From Burkholderiaceae bacterium 16 (GTDB lineage Bacteria; Pseudomonadota; Gammaproteobacteria; Burkholderiales; Burkholderiaceae): 63,973 nucleotides of DNA. Position numbers and translations under genes: made by a program. The stretch covers positions 1 through 63,973 of the forward strand of contig JYOD01000030.1 of the NCBI GenBank assembly GCA_000955785.1. Direction: 5' to 3'. Of the stretch, positions 9,965 to 18,024 are shown piece after piece (position 1 is the stretch's first letter; every line of letters begins with the position of its first letter). The notes under the pieces were generated by a model, which worked only from the letters and a program-made list of their open reading frames with translations, had not been told where the DNA came from and made no database searches.

Positions 9965-10849
9965 ATGCTGGGACAACCCTCCGATCTTGACCTGCGCCTG
10001 ATCCGCGTTTTCCTGGCGGTAGTGGATGCCAACGGCATCACACCCGCGCAGGCGACGCTCAACGTCGGCCAGTCCACCATCAGCACGCAACTTTCAACGC
10101 TGGAAACGCGGTTGGGCTACCGGCTGTGTGAACGAGGGCGCAGCGGTTTCCGGCTGACCCCGCGCGGCCGGCAATTTGTCGAATCCGGGCGCAAGCTGCT
10201 GACGGCGCTGGATGTCTTTGGCGCAGAAGCGCGCAAGGTGGGGCGCACGCTGGTGGGCACGCTCAACCTGGGCTTGATCGGGCATACGCCGGTGAGCGCC
10301 AATGCGCGCATCAGCCAGGCAATCGAGCGCTTCCGCCAGCGGGACGAATCCGTGCACTTCTCGGTGTCGGTGCGTTCGCCGGGGGAGCTGGAAGGATTGC
10401 TGCTGGATGGCAAGATCCACATGGGTATCGGCTACTTCTGGCATCGCGTGCCCGCGCTGGACTACACCACCATCTTTCACGAGACGCAGCTTGCCTATGC
10501 CGGACGCGGCCATCCGCTTTTTGCCAAGGCCGGATGCGTCGACCCGGCGGTCACGCTCGGCCATGCGTGGGCCTGGCGCAGCTATCCGCTGCCGGAGGCC
10601 GCGGGCTCGCCGGCAGACCGGCTGGTGACGGCAATGGCGGACAACATGGAGGCAGTGGCGATGCTGGTGCTGTCCGGCCGGTTGCCGGCACATTTCGCGG
10701 CGCCCTACGTGCTGCAGGGCCAGTTGGCCGCGCTCGCGCCGGACGCGATGCGCTATGAGGTACCGTTCGACATGGTGGTGCGCCGCAAGCCGCACGCCAA
10801 CGATCTTCTGGACGCCTTCATCGCCGACATGAAGGCGGCGCACGCCTGA
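9965..10849 (+). CDS. LysR-type regulator, divergent from the ureohydrolase
   Basis: Transcription regulator of 294 aa with an N-terminal winged helix-turn-helix (LRLIRVFLAVVDANGITPAQ, then VGQSTISTQLSTLETRLGY) and a periplasmic-binding-like effector domain. Its position divergent from the ureohydrolase/transporter pair suggests that it controls them in response to the guanidino substrate. ATG 9965 gives the usual short lead before the HTH. An upstream in-frame TTG at 9941 would add eight residues and has no better ribosome site. The C-terminal third is intact. Confidence 0.9.
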   Translation: MLGQPSDLDLRLIRVFLAVVDANGITPAQATLNVGQSTISTQLSTLETRLGYRLCERGRSGFRLTPRGRQFVESGRKLLTALDVFGAEARKVGRTLVGTLNLGLIGHTPVSANARISQAIERFRQRDESVHFSVSVRSPGELEGLLLDGKIHMGIGYFWHRVPALDYTTIFHETQLAYAGRGHPLFAKAGCVDPAVTLGHAWAWRSYPLPEAAGSPADRLVTAMADNMEAVAMLVLSGRLPAHFAAPYVLQGQLAALAPDAMRYEVPFDMVVRRKPHANDLLDAFIADMKAAHA

Positions 10850-11034
10850 CGCGCGGCTTTTCTGGTCAGGTCAGGCGATCGTCTTCCGCGCGCGCCGGCC
10901 ATTCGGCACCCCGTGCCTGGTTTCCAATTGTTACATCGCGGAACGAAGCCCCCTCCCGTCCAGTCTTCTCCCTTTATAGCGCCAAGCCGCAAGCCCATTT
11001 CGAAGGCACGCCGGCCGCGCGGGAGGAATTTGCC

Positions 11035-11922
11035 GTGCACCTGGATGTAGAACTGATTCGCCAGTTTTTGCTGGCCCATGCCGAGACCATCGTCACCTGG
11101 CTTGTCGCCGGGCTGGCGATGATGCTGCTGGCGCGTTTCGAGTTGCGGCGCGCGGTGCGCCGCTCGGCGGTGGCCATGTCGGAGTCCGTGGCGACCACGG
11201 TGGCGGCCTGCGTGCCGGATATCGCGCATGCGGCGCAGACCGGCGGCGGTGCCGTGCCAATGCCGGAGCCGGTGGAGATGCAGCGCGCCGAAGCCCTGCG
11301 CCGGGTGGCGCTGGATACGGTGGGAACGGTCATGGCGCGCGGACGCTGGCTGGAAGACCTGGGCAACCTGCGCCTGGCCGACGACGCCCTGGTTCAGGGC
11401 AGCCGCGCCGGCGGCGCGGATCCGCTGCTTGTCGTAGCGCCCCAGCCGGTGGTACAGGCTTACCTGCTGGCGCAGCGTACCTTCGACGAGCACGCGGCGC
11501 ACCTGCGCGACGAGCGCCGCGAGGCGCTACGCCTGCAGGACGGATTACAGGCGCTGGCGGCGGAGGCCACCCATATCGAGCAGGAAACCGGCAGCATCGT
11601 GATGCGCTTCGAGCAGGTCAATGCGCAAGCGGCCCAGGGCGTGGAAGCAGGCGACTACCAACGCTTCCTGATCCAGAAGTACAACGCGCTCGGCGTGCGC
11701 GAAAAGGAGATTGCGCAGGAACGCTTGCAATTGCAGGCGCAGTTGCGGGAATGCGCCGAACGCCTCGCCGCGCATGCGCACGCGGCTTCGCGCGAGTACA
11801 CCCAGGCGCTCACGCCGCTGATGCAGCAACTACGCGCCGCATGGGGCCACGGGGACTCTCCCGGCGTCTTCGAGACCTGGCTGCGCGAGGCGCCGGTCCA
11901 GTCCAGCGTTCACGCTGCTTGA
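11035..11922 (+). CDS. Unknown protein with N-terminal membrane anchor and coiled coil
   Basis: I do not recognise this 295-aa protein. It has one membrane helix (about residues 19-36, VTWLVAGLAMMLLA), then a mostly helical cytoplasmic part. Residues 150-270 are rich in Ala, Arg, Glu and Gln with heptad-like spacing, suggesting a long coiled coil. No catalytic motif is visible. The GTG start at 11035 has a strong GGAGG 9 nt upstream, so translation is likely. It stands alone between a LysR gene and nudB, 169 bp from nudB. It could be a scaffold or envelope-linked protein, but nothing in the sequence shows this. Confidence 0.7.
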   Translation: MHLDVELIRQFLLAHAETIVTWLVAGLAMMLLARFELRRAVRRSAVAMSESVATTVAACVPDIAHAAQTGGGAVPMPEPVEMQRAEALRRVALDTVGTVMARGRWLEDLGNLRLADDALVQGSRAGGADPLLVVAPQPVVQAYLLAQRTFDEHAAHLRDERREALRLQDGLQALAAEATHIEQETGSIVMRFEQVNAQAAQGVEAGDYQRFLIQKYNALGVREKEIAQERLQLQAQLRECAERLAAHAHAASREYTQALTPLMQQLRAAWGHGDSPGVFETWLREAPVQSSVHAA

Positions 11923-12091
11923 GTGTCGTCCGGGCGCCGGAAGCCACGGGAAGCGTTGCCAGGTTCCAGCCGCGCCTGATTCGTCCCCTCCCATCATGCA
12001 TCCAGCCCGCGAAACCGTCCCGGCGACCATGTTTCCCATGGCGGCCGGGTGCATCTGCGGTAAGCTTGGGGACGCCGTTTGTCCTATCCCC

Positions 12092-12565
12092 ATGTCCTAC
12101 AAAATCCCTGAATCCGTCCTGGTCGTGATCCACACGCCGGACCTGCAAGTGCTGTTGATCGAGCGCGCCGACCGGCCGGGTTACTGGCAGTCCGTCACCG
12201 GTAGCCTGGACGCATCCGACGAGCCGCTGGCCGTGACGGCCGCCCGCGAAGTGGCGGAGGAAACCGGCATCAACGCCGCCGAGCATCAACTGGACGACTG
12301 GCAGCACACCATCGACTACGAGATCTATCCCCAGTGGCGCCACCGTTACGCCGCCGGCGTGACGCGCAACACCGAGCACTGGTTCGGCCTGAGGGTGGCG
12401 CAGCCGGTGCCGGTGACGCTGGCACCACGCGAGCACCTGCAATATCAGTGGCTGTCGTGGCGCGAGGCCGCCGCGCTCTGCTTCTCGAGCAGCAATGCGG
12501 AGGCGGTGCTGCAACTGGGCTGGCGCGTGCAGGGGCAGCGCGCGGCCTGTGGAGCGGGTTCATGA
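12092..12565 (+). CDS. nudB: Dihydroneopterin triphosphate diphosphatase (Nudix)
   Basis: Nudix hydrolase of 157 aa that removes pyrophosphate from dihydroneopterin triphosphate in folate synthesis. The Nudix box is complete: G at the start of GSLDASDE, then REVAEETGI with the metal-binding glutamates. The N-terminus (YKIPESVLVVIHT) and the TLAPREHLQYQWLSW region match the NudB subgroup. ATG 12092 is the family start; an in-frame ATG at 11996 adds 32 unrelated residues. The stop overlaps the next gene's start (ATGA at 12562-12565), so the two are translationally coupled. Confidence 0.9.
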   Translation: MSYKIPESVLVVIHTPDLQVLLIERADRPGYWQSVTGSLDASDEPLAVTAAREVAEETGINAAEHQLDDWQHTIDYEIYPQWRHRYAAGVTRNTEHWFGLRVAQPVPVTLAPREHLQYQWLSWREAAALCFSSSNAEAVLQLGWRVQGQRAACGAGS

Positions 12566-13350
12566 GACTGCGCGTCGTTACCTACAACATTCACAAGGGC
12601 GTGACCGGCATCAAGGGCAAGTCGCGCATCCATAACGTGCGCGACGGCCTGCATGTGGTCAATGCCGACATCGTCTTCCTGCAGGAAGTGCAGGACCGCA
12701 ATGACCGCTTGGTGGCAGCCGCCTTGTTCGACCCGGACTATACGCAGCTCAACTACCTGGCCACCGATGCCTACCCGCACTCGGTGTATGGGCGCAATGC
12801 GGTGTATGACCACGGGCACCACGGCAATGCCATCCTGTCGCGCCATCCGATCCTGATGTCGGAAAACCTCGACATCTCTGACCATCGCTTCGAGCAGCGC
12901 GGCCTGCTGCATGCGGTGGCGGATATGAACGGCGTCGAGGCCCATCTGATCTGCGTGCATTTCGGGCTGTTCGCCCGCAGCCGCGCCCGCCAGGCGGAGG
13001 CGCTGGTCAAGCGCGTGTGCGACGTGGTGCCGGCCGATGCGCCGCTGGTGATCGCCGGCGATTTCAACGACTGGAACCACCGCCTCGACAACCTGATCTG
13101 CACCACGCTGGGGGCGACGGAGGTTTCCCATGCGGGCGGTGCACGGCTGCACACCTTTCCCAGCCACATGCCTTGGTGGCAACTCGACCGTATCTATGTG
13201 CGCGGATTCGAGATCGAGCACGCCAGCGCGCTGACCGGCCGCGAGTGGGCCCAGCGTTCTGACCACGTGCCGTTGATGGCCGAGCTTGCCCGCATTTCCG
13301 TCCCGGAGCGGCCGGTTGCCCACAAGGCCAAGGCCGGCATCTCTTCCTGA
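12562..13350 (+). CDS. Endonuclease/exonuclease/phosphatase family protein (YbhP-like)
   Basis: Member of the EEP metal-dependent phosphoesterase superfamily, 262 aa. Conserved elements are visible in order: VTYNIHKG at the N-terminus, FLQEVQDR with the metal-binding Glu, AGDFNDWNH, and a terminal SDHVPLMA with the catalytic Asp-His. The substrate is unknown. In E. coli the homologue ybhP sits beside the cardiolipin synthase gene clsB, suggesting a role in phospholipid or envelope metabolism. Here a clsB-like gene lies 2.3 kb downstream with three other genes between. The ATGA overlap with nudB supports the start. Confidence 0.85.
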   Translation: MRLRVVTYNIHKGVTGIKGKSRIHNVRDGLHVVNADIVFLQEVQDRNDRLVAAALFDPDYTQLNYLATDAYPHSVYGRNAVYDHGHHGNAILSRHPILMSENLDISDHRFEQRGLLHAVADMNGVEAHLICVHFGLFARSRARQAEALVKRVCDVVPADAPLVIAGDFNDWNHRLDNLICTTLGATEVSHAGGARLHTFPSHMPWWQLDRIYVRGFEIEHASALTGREWAQRSDHVPLMAELARISVPERPVAHKAKAGISS

Positions 13351-13377
13351 GGCCCCGCGCCGGCGCGCGGGCTGTCT

Positions 13378-14259
13378 TCAAGCCCCCATTTTTTTCAACA
13401 TGATTTCGACGAAGCGCGCCTGCTTGGGCAAAGGCCGCGGGTCGCGCGGGTAAAGCAGGTGCACGGGCCTCGGCGCTGGCGTCGCGTCCTCCAGCAGCGG
13501 TACCAGCAGGCCCGCGGCGATGTCGGCCGCCAGCAGCACTTCAGGCTGCATGACGATGCCGCAGCCGGCCAGCGCGGCGCGCCGCAACGCCTGGCCGTTA
13601 TTCGCAGCGAGCGGTGCCGCGGGCACCCGCCCGGGACCGCCCTCGAATGCCGGCCAGCCCATGCCTTGCGGCCACAACAGGTGGTTCAGGCAGCGATGTC
13701 CGGCCAGGTCTGCCAGTGAACGGGGATGGCCCGCCTGCGCCAGGTAGGCCGGCGCCGCGCAGATCGCCATGCGGTAGGGCCGCAAGGGGCGCGCGACCAG
13801 GTGGTCCGAACTGGCCAGCGCGCCGATGCGGACGGCAGCATCGAAACCGTCGGCAATCAGGTCGGTAAAGGCGTCGTCAAGCACCAGTTCCACTGTGACT
13901 TCCGGATAGTTCAGAAGGAACGCCGATACTGCCTCGGCGACCGCGGTCTCTCCCAGTGTCACCGGGGCAGTGACACGCAGGCGCCCGCGCGGCTGGCTGT
14001 GCAGGCGTTCCGCAACGGTTTCCGCGTTGCGTACGCGCTCCAGTATCAGCCGGCATTCCTCCAGGAACAGGCGCCCGGCTTCGGTCAGGCACTGGCGCCG
14101 CGTGCTGCGTTGCAGCAGGCGCACGCCCAGATGGCGTTCGAGCTGGCCCACATGCTTGCCCACCATCACTGCCGACAGGCCCAGCGCATCGGCGCAGGCA
14201 CTGAAGCTGCCGGCTTCGGCGGCGGCGGCGAAGACTTCCATGCTGCGTAGCTTGTCCAC
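13378..14259 (-). CDS. LysR-type regulator, divergent from an SDR gene
   Basis: Regulator of 293 aa of the subgroup with the typical N-terminus MDKLRSMEVFAAAAEAGSF. The HTH spans about residues 15-60 and is followed by a substrate-binding domain (GRLRVTAPVTLGETAVAEA). The start is a GTG at 14259 without a clear ribosome site; ATG 14241 is an alternative but trims the first helix. It is divergent from a short-chain dehydrogenase gene across 135 bp that contains a CTAA-N7-TTAG element at 14266-14280, a possible operator. It probably controls that gene and itself. Confidence 0.9.
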   Translation of the reverse strand: MDKLRSMEVFAAAAEAGSFSACADALGLSAVMVGKHVGQLERHLGVRLLQRSTRRQCLTEAGRLFLEECRLILERVRNAETVAERLHSQPRGRLRVTAPVTLGETAVAEAVSAFLLNYPEVTVELVLDDAFTDLIADGFDAAVRIGALASSDHLVARPLRPYRMAICAAPAYLAQAGHPRSLADLAGHRCLNHLLWPQGMGWPAFEGGPGRVPAAPLAANNGQALRRAALAGCGIVMQPEVLLAADIAAGLLVPLLEDATPAPRPVHLLYPRDPRPLPKQARFVEIMLKKMGA

Positions 14260-14394
14260 GGATTGCTAATCAAAAGTTAGGTATCCGAGAAATCGTAGCC
14301 CATTTATCCGTGTATGGCCCACTTCATAATCGGTTCTTGAAGCGGAGGGAAGGAATCCCCCGCACCTTGGGTTAGTGGACGAACGGAGAATGGG

Positions 14395-14994
14395 ATGAAA
14401 ATTATCGTGATCGGGGCCAGCGGCACGCTTGGCCAGGCGGTGGTCCAGAACCTGTCGGCGCGCCATGAAGTGGTGCGCGTCGGCAAGTCGGGTGGCGATC
14501 ATCGGGTCGACCTGACGCAGCCCGGGTCGGTGCAGGCCTTGTTCGAATCGACCGGCCGGGTGGATGCCATCGTCGCCACCACCGGGAGCCTGTTTTTCGG
14601 CCCGCTCGCGCAGATGCGCGCCGAGGATTTCGCGATCGGGCTGCAAGACAAGTTGCTCGGGCAGGTGCGCCTGGCGCTGGTTGGCCAGCACTTCCTGAAC
14701 GATGGCGGCTCGATCACGCTCACCAGCGGGATCGTCGGCAGCGAGCCGATCCGCATGGGCGCCAATGCCGGCAGCGTCAATGCCGCGCTGGAAGGGTTCG
14801 TGCGCAGCGCGGCGCCTGAACTGGAGCGTGGCCTGCGCATCAACGTGGTCAGCCCGACCGTGGTGCAGGAGTCATGGCCCGCTTATGGCGATTTCTTCCC
14901 CGGTTTCGAGGCGGTGCCGGCGGCGCGTGTCGCATTGGCCTACCAGCGCAGCATCGAGGGACCGCGCAGCGGCCACGTTTATCGCGTCTGGTGA
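14395..14994 (+). CDS. Short-chain dehydrogenase-like protein lacking the Tyr-x3-Lys motif
   Basis: Rossmann-fold protein of 199 aa with the nucleotide-binding start IIVIGASGTLGQAVV, so it is in the SDR superfamily. The usual catalytic serine region is present (SITLTSGIVGS), but where a YxxxK would follow the sequence reads GANAGSVNAALEGF, without Tyr or Lys. This is seen in a subgroup of short SDRs and leaves its activity open. ATG 14395 follows GGAG. It is divergent from a LysR gene, its likely regulator, and its 3' end overlaps the convergent mobB gene by 16 bp. Confidence 0.85.
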   Translation: MKIIVIGASGTLGQAVVQNLSARHEVVRVGKSGGDHRVDLTQPGSVQALFESTGRVDAIVATTGSLFFGPLAQMRAEDFAIGLQDKLLGQVRLALVGQHFLNDGGSITLTSGIVGSEPIRMGANAGSVNAALEGFVRSAAPELERGLRINVVSPTVVQESWPAYGDFFPGFEAVPAARVALAYQRSIEGPRSGHVYRVW

Positions 14995-15536
14995 GACTGC
15001 GCCAGGGTGGCGGCCAGTGCCGGCGTGAGTTCGAGCGCGCCAGCCTGGATCAGTTGGCAGATGGCATCGAGGTCGGACAGGTCCAGCACGGGCAGGGCGG
15101 TGAGCATGGCCACCGCCTCCGGTTTGTCGCTGGCGACGGCCACAATGCTCTGCACCTCCGGCCATAGCGGCGGCCTGCCAAGGTCCGGCCGGAATACTTC
15201 CAGCTTGGGGAAATCACTGCGCTTGTAGCCTTCCACCAGCACCAGGTCGGTGCCGGCGGGCAGCACGGCAAGCGCGTCGGCCAGTTCGGGCGAGGCTTCG
15301 GACTCGGGATAGTGGCGCATCAGCGTCAGGTGGCGCGCGCCCACCAGCACGACATTGGCGCAACCGGCCTGGCGCATGCGCCAGGAGTCCTTGCCAGGGG
15401 TGTCGGGGTCGAAGCCGTGGTGGGTGTGCTTGACGCCGGCCACGCGCAGCCCGGCTGCGACGAAACGCGGGATCAACTGATCCAGCAGCGTGGTCTTGCC
15501 GCTGCCGGACGAACCGGAGATGCCGAAAACCTTCAC
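14979..15536 (-). CDS. mobB: Molybdopterin-guanine dinucleotide biosynthesis adaptor MobB
   Basis: GTP-binding protein of 185 aa that assists insertion of the guanine dinucleotide form of the molybdenum cofactor. The P-loop GISGSSGSGKTT is at residues 5-16, followed by VAGVKHTHHGFD and LVLVEGYKRSDFPKLEV, all typical of MobB. The start is GTG 15536, directly before KVFGISG. The gene stands alone, with no mobA nearby. It converges with the SDR gene and is divergent from cardiolipin synthase, with 126 bp between starts. The 16-bp tail overlap leaves no room for a terminator between the convergent genes. Confidence 0.93.
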   Translation of the reverse strand: MKVFGISGSSGSGKTTLLDQLIPRFVAAGLRVAGVKHTHHGFDPDTPGKDSWRMRQAGCANVVLVGARHLTLMRHYPESEASPELADALAVLPAGTDLVLVEGYKRSDFPKLEVFRPDLGRPPLWPEVQSIVAVASDKPEAVAMLTALPVLDLSDLDAICQLIQAGALELTPALAATLAQSHQTR

Positions 15537-15662
15537 GATGTCGGGGCTGTGAGGGGATAAAGCGCCGACGATAGCAGAGAAAGGCGGTAAAGGCCGCAAC
15601 AGTGCGCCATGCGCGTCGCCTGGAGCACGCATGGGACATCGGCGTGCCTGATAATGTGCCCC

Positions 15663-16991
15663 ATGTCCCCGATTCAGATCCCACACGAGCCATACGCGCT
15701 GCCCTGCGGCATCGCGGCCTCGCGCGACGATGCCGATGCGCCGGCGCCCCCGCGCGCGCCGCGGCACGCCGGTCCGCTGCGTTCCGAGTGGCGCCGCGGC
15801 AAGCCCATGGGCGGCAACGCCGTGCGCCTGTTGCGTGGCGGCCAGGAATTTTTCCCCGCCCTGATTGCCGCTATCGACCAGGCCGTGTTCTCGGTTTCGC
15901 TGGAAACCTATATCTATGCCGATGACGAGGTTGGCACGGCAGTGAGCGATGCCCTGATCCGCGCTGCGGGGCGTGGCGTGATCGTGCACCTTGTCGTGGA
16001 TGGCTTCGGCGCCGGCGACATGCCGGCCGGGCTCGCCGCGCGCTTGCGCGATGGCGGCGTGTGCCTGAAGATCTTCCGCCCCTTGCGCCGCTTCAGCCTG
16101 GCGCGGCGCAACTTGCGCCGGCTGCACCGGAAGCTGGCGGTGATCGACCAGCAGATCGGCTTCGTTGGCGGCATCAATATCATCGACGACCACAACCACG
16201 GGCCTTTCGAGAGTGCGGGGCTGGGCCCGCGCTATGACTTTGCCGTGGTGGTGCGGGGCCCGCTGGTCAACCAGATTGCGCTGACCGCCGAACGCCTGTG
16301 GTGGCAGCTTTCCCTGCGCGGCGAAATGCGCACCGTCGGCCTGGCCGGCGTGGCCGCCGAGTTCCCGCTGATCACCGACCTGCCGCTGCCGCGCCAGGAC
16401 CTCGCCGGCGGCATGCGCGCCGCGCTGCTCTTGCGCGACAACCTGCGCAACCGCCGCGCCATCGAGCGCCAGTACCTGCAGGCGCTGGGCGGCGCGCGGC
16501 GGGAGGTCATCATCGCCAATGCGTACTTCCTGCCCGGGCACAAGATGCGCCGCGCCTTGCTGGCCTGCCGCAAGCGCGGCGTGCGCGTGCGGCTGCTGCT
16601 GCAGGGCATGGTCGAGTACCGCCTGCAGCACTATGCGACGCACGCGCTGTATGCGACCTTGCTCGGCGCCGGCGTGGAGATCCACGAATACGGCGAGAGT
16701 TTCCTGCACGCCAAGGTGGCTGTGATCGACGATGCCTGGGCCACGGTGGGATCCAGCAACATGGACCCGTTCAGCCTGCTGCTGGCGCGCGAGGCCAACG
16801 TGGTGGTCTACGACGGCGCGTTTTGCGCCGAACTGCGCCAGGAACTGGAGCTTGCCATTGCCTCGCGCAGCGTCGAGATCAAGGCCGCCACCCATGCGCG
16901 GCGCTCGGCGTTGCGCCGCATGGGAAGCTGGGCCGCGTATATGGTGCTGCGCGTCGGCGTGATCATCGCGGGCGTGACAGGGCGCTACTGA
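15663..16991 (+). CDS. clsB: Cardiolipin synthase B-like phospholipase D protein
   Basis: Phospholipase-D superfamily protein of 442 aa that makes cardiolipin at the inner membrane. Both HKD motifs are intact: LHRKLAVID with GGINI after it, and LHAKVAVIDDAWATVGSSNMD (the second shown split: HAKVAVID then GSSNMD). There is no N-terminal membrane pair as in ClsA, and a C-terminal hydrophobic segment (MVLRVGVIIAGV) closes the protein, which fits ClsB. ATG 15663 removes 18 odd residues from a longer open frame. The upstream EEP gene may be a functional partner but is not adjacent. Confidence 0.9.
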   Translation: MSPIQIPHEPYALPCGIAASRDDADAPAPPRAPRHAGPLRSEWRRGKPMGGNAVRLLRGGQEFFPALIAAIDQAVFSVSLETYIYADDEVGTAVSDALIRAAGRGVIVHLVVDGFGAGDMPAGLAARLRDGGVCLKIFRPLRRFSLARRNLRRLHRKLAVIDQQIGFVGGINIIDDHNHGPFESAGLGPRYDFAVVVRGPLVNQIALTAERLWWQLSLRGEMRTVGLAGVAAEFPLITDLPLPRQDLAGGMRAALLLRDNLRNRRAIERQYLQALGGARREVIIANAYFLPGHKMRRALLACRKRGVRVRLLLQGMVEYRLQHYATHALYATLLGAGVEIHEYGESFLHAKVAVIDDAWATVGSSNMDPFSLLLAREANVVVYDGAFCAELRQELELAIASRSVEIKAATHARRSALRRMGSWAAYMVLRVGVIIAGVTGRY

Positions 16992-17164
16992 TCGCGGGAC
17001 AATGCGCCCGGCCGCGCGGGCATGTTGCTTTGCGGCACGGGGGCGGGAAATATCGCTGCCTCGCTGCGCCGCGGCATGTTGCAGCGCAAGAGGCGCGGCC
17101 GCTGCGTTTAGAAACCCCGATCTAATTAAAAGCTTGCTGCCGGCGAGCGTCATCACAATAATCT

Positions 17165-17176
17165 GAACGATCGTTC
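17165..17176. promoter_or_regulatory. Perfect 12-bp palindrome, candidate TetR operator
   Basis: GAACGATCGTTC is a perfect palindrome in the 315-bp gap before the TetR gene, within an AT-rich stretch likely to hold the promoter. TetR-family regulators of fatty-acid genes commonly bind short palindromes of this kind, so this is a good candidate for the product of the gene at 17307. The rest of the gap (16992-17160) is GC-rich and shows nothing definite. Confidence 0.5.
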
Positions 17177-17262
17177 TTTTTTGCCTTAGACTGCGTGCAT
17201 TCGCGTCTGCCGGGCGGTGATAACAGGCAGCCAGGCAGCGAAAGCACTACGTCAGGGTCAAA

Positions 17263-17288
17263 CGCTGCGCGATCAGGATCGCGCAGCG
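17263..17288. promoter_or_regulatory. Perfect 12-bp inverted repeat in the tetR leader
   Basis: CGCTGCGCGATC (17263-17274) is repeated inverted at 17277-17288 with a 2-nt spacer. It ends 6 nt before the GGAG ribosome site of the TetR gene. As DNA it could be an operator; as RNA it would form a strong hairpin just before the ribosome site. Confidence 0.55.
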
Positions 17289-17306
17289 AAGAACGGAGAA
17301 ATAATC

Positions 17307-17951
17307 ATGCGACACCAGTCAGCTCGTCTCGAATCCGGCACTTCCGCGTCCCCCGCGCCCATGCGCAAGGGGGAAATGACGCGCGTGGCGATTCTGGATG
17401 CCGCGCTGGAGCTGTCGTCCCGCGACGGGCTCGAAGGCTTGACCATCGGCTTGTTGGCGGAACGCATGCAGATGAGCAAAAGCGGCGTGTTCGCGCATTT
17501 CGGTTCGCGCGAGGACCTGCAGGTGGAAGTGGTGCGCGAGTATCACCGCCGTTTCGAGCAAGAGGTCTTCTACCCCTCGCTGCACGAACCGCGTGGCTTG
17601 CCGCGCTTGCAGTCCATGGTGCGCCGCTGGATGGAAAAGCGCATCCAGGAAGTGACCACGGGATGCATCTACATCAGCGGGGCGGTGGAGTACGACGACC
17701 GCGCGGAAAGCCCGGTGCGTGACGAGCTAGTCAAGAGCGTCACCATCTGGCGCGCCGCGCTCACGCGTGCCATCGACCAGGCCAAGGAACAGGGGCACCT
17801 GCGCGCGGACTGCGATCCGCGTCTGATGCTGTTTGAAATGTACAGCCTTGAACTAGGCTTGCATCACGACGCCCGTTTCCTGCGGCTGCCCGCCAGTGCG
17901 GAGCTTGCCATGGTCGCACTCAACAAGTTGATTCAGTCTTACCGTACCTGA
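17307..17951 (+). CDS. TetR-family regulator of the beta-oxidation operon
   Basis: Regulator of 214 aa. The N-terminal HTH spans about residues 25-70 (ILDAALELSSRDG, then TIGLLAERMQMSKSGVFAHF), and the ligand-binding part carries the YDDRAESPVRDEL segment seen in fatty-acid-linked TetR proteins of Burkholderiales. ATG 17307 has GGAG 8 nt upstream. It lies 73 bp before the acyl-CoA dehydrogenase gene in the same direction and is probably the local repressor, relieved by acyl-CoA. Two palindromes upstream suggest that it also controls itself. Confidence 0.9.
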   Translation: MRHQSARLESGTSASPAPMRKGEMTRVAILDAALELSSRDGLEGLTIGLLAERMQMSKSGVFAHFGSREDLQVEVVREYHRRFEQEVFYPSLHEPRGLPRLQSMVRRWMEKRIQEVTTGCIYISGAVEYDDRAESPVRDELVKSVTIWRAALTRAIDQAKEQGHLRADCDPRLMLFEMYSLELGLHHDARFLRLPASAELAMVALNKLIQSYRT

Positions 17952-18024
17952 CGCCGCCGCGGCGTCCCGTGCCGGATCGTGCACGGGCGGCGTAGCGGCT
18001 TTGCAAACCTCCAAGGAGTCTTTG

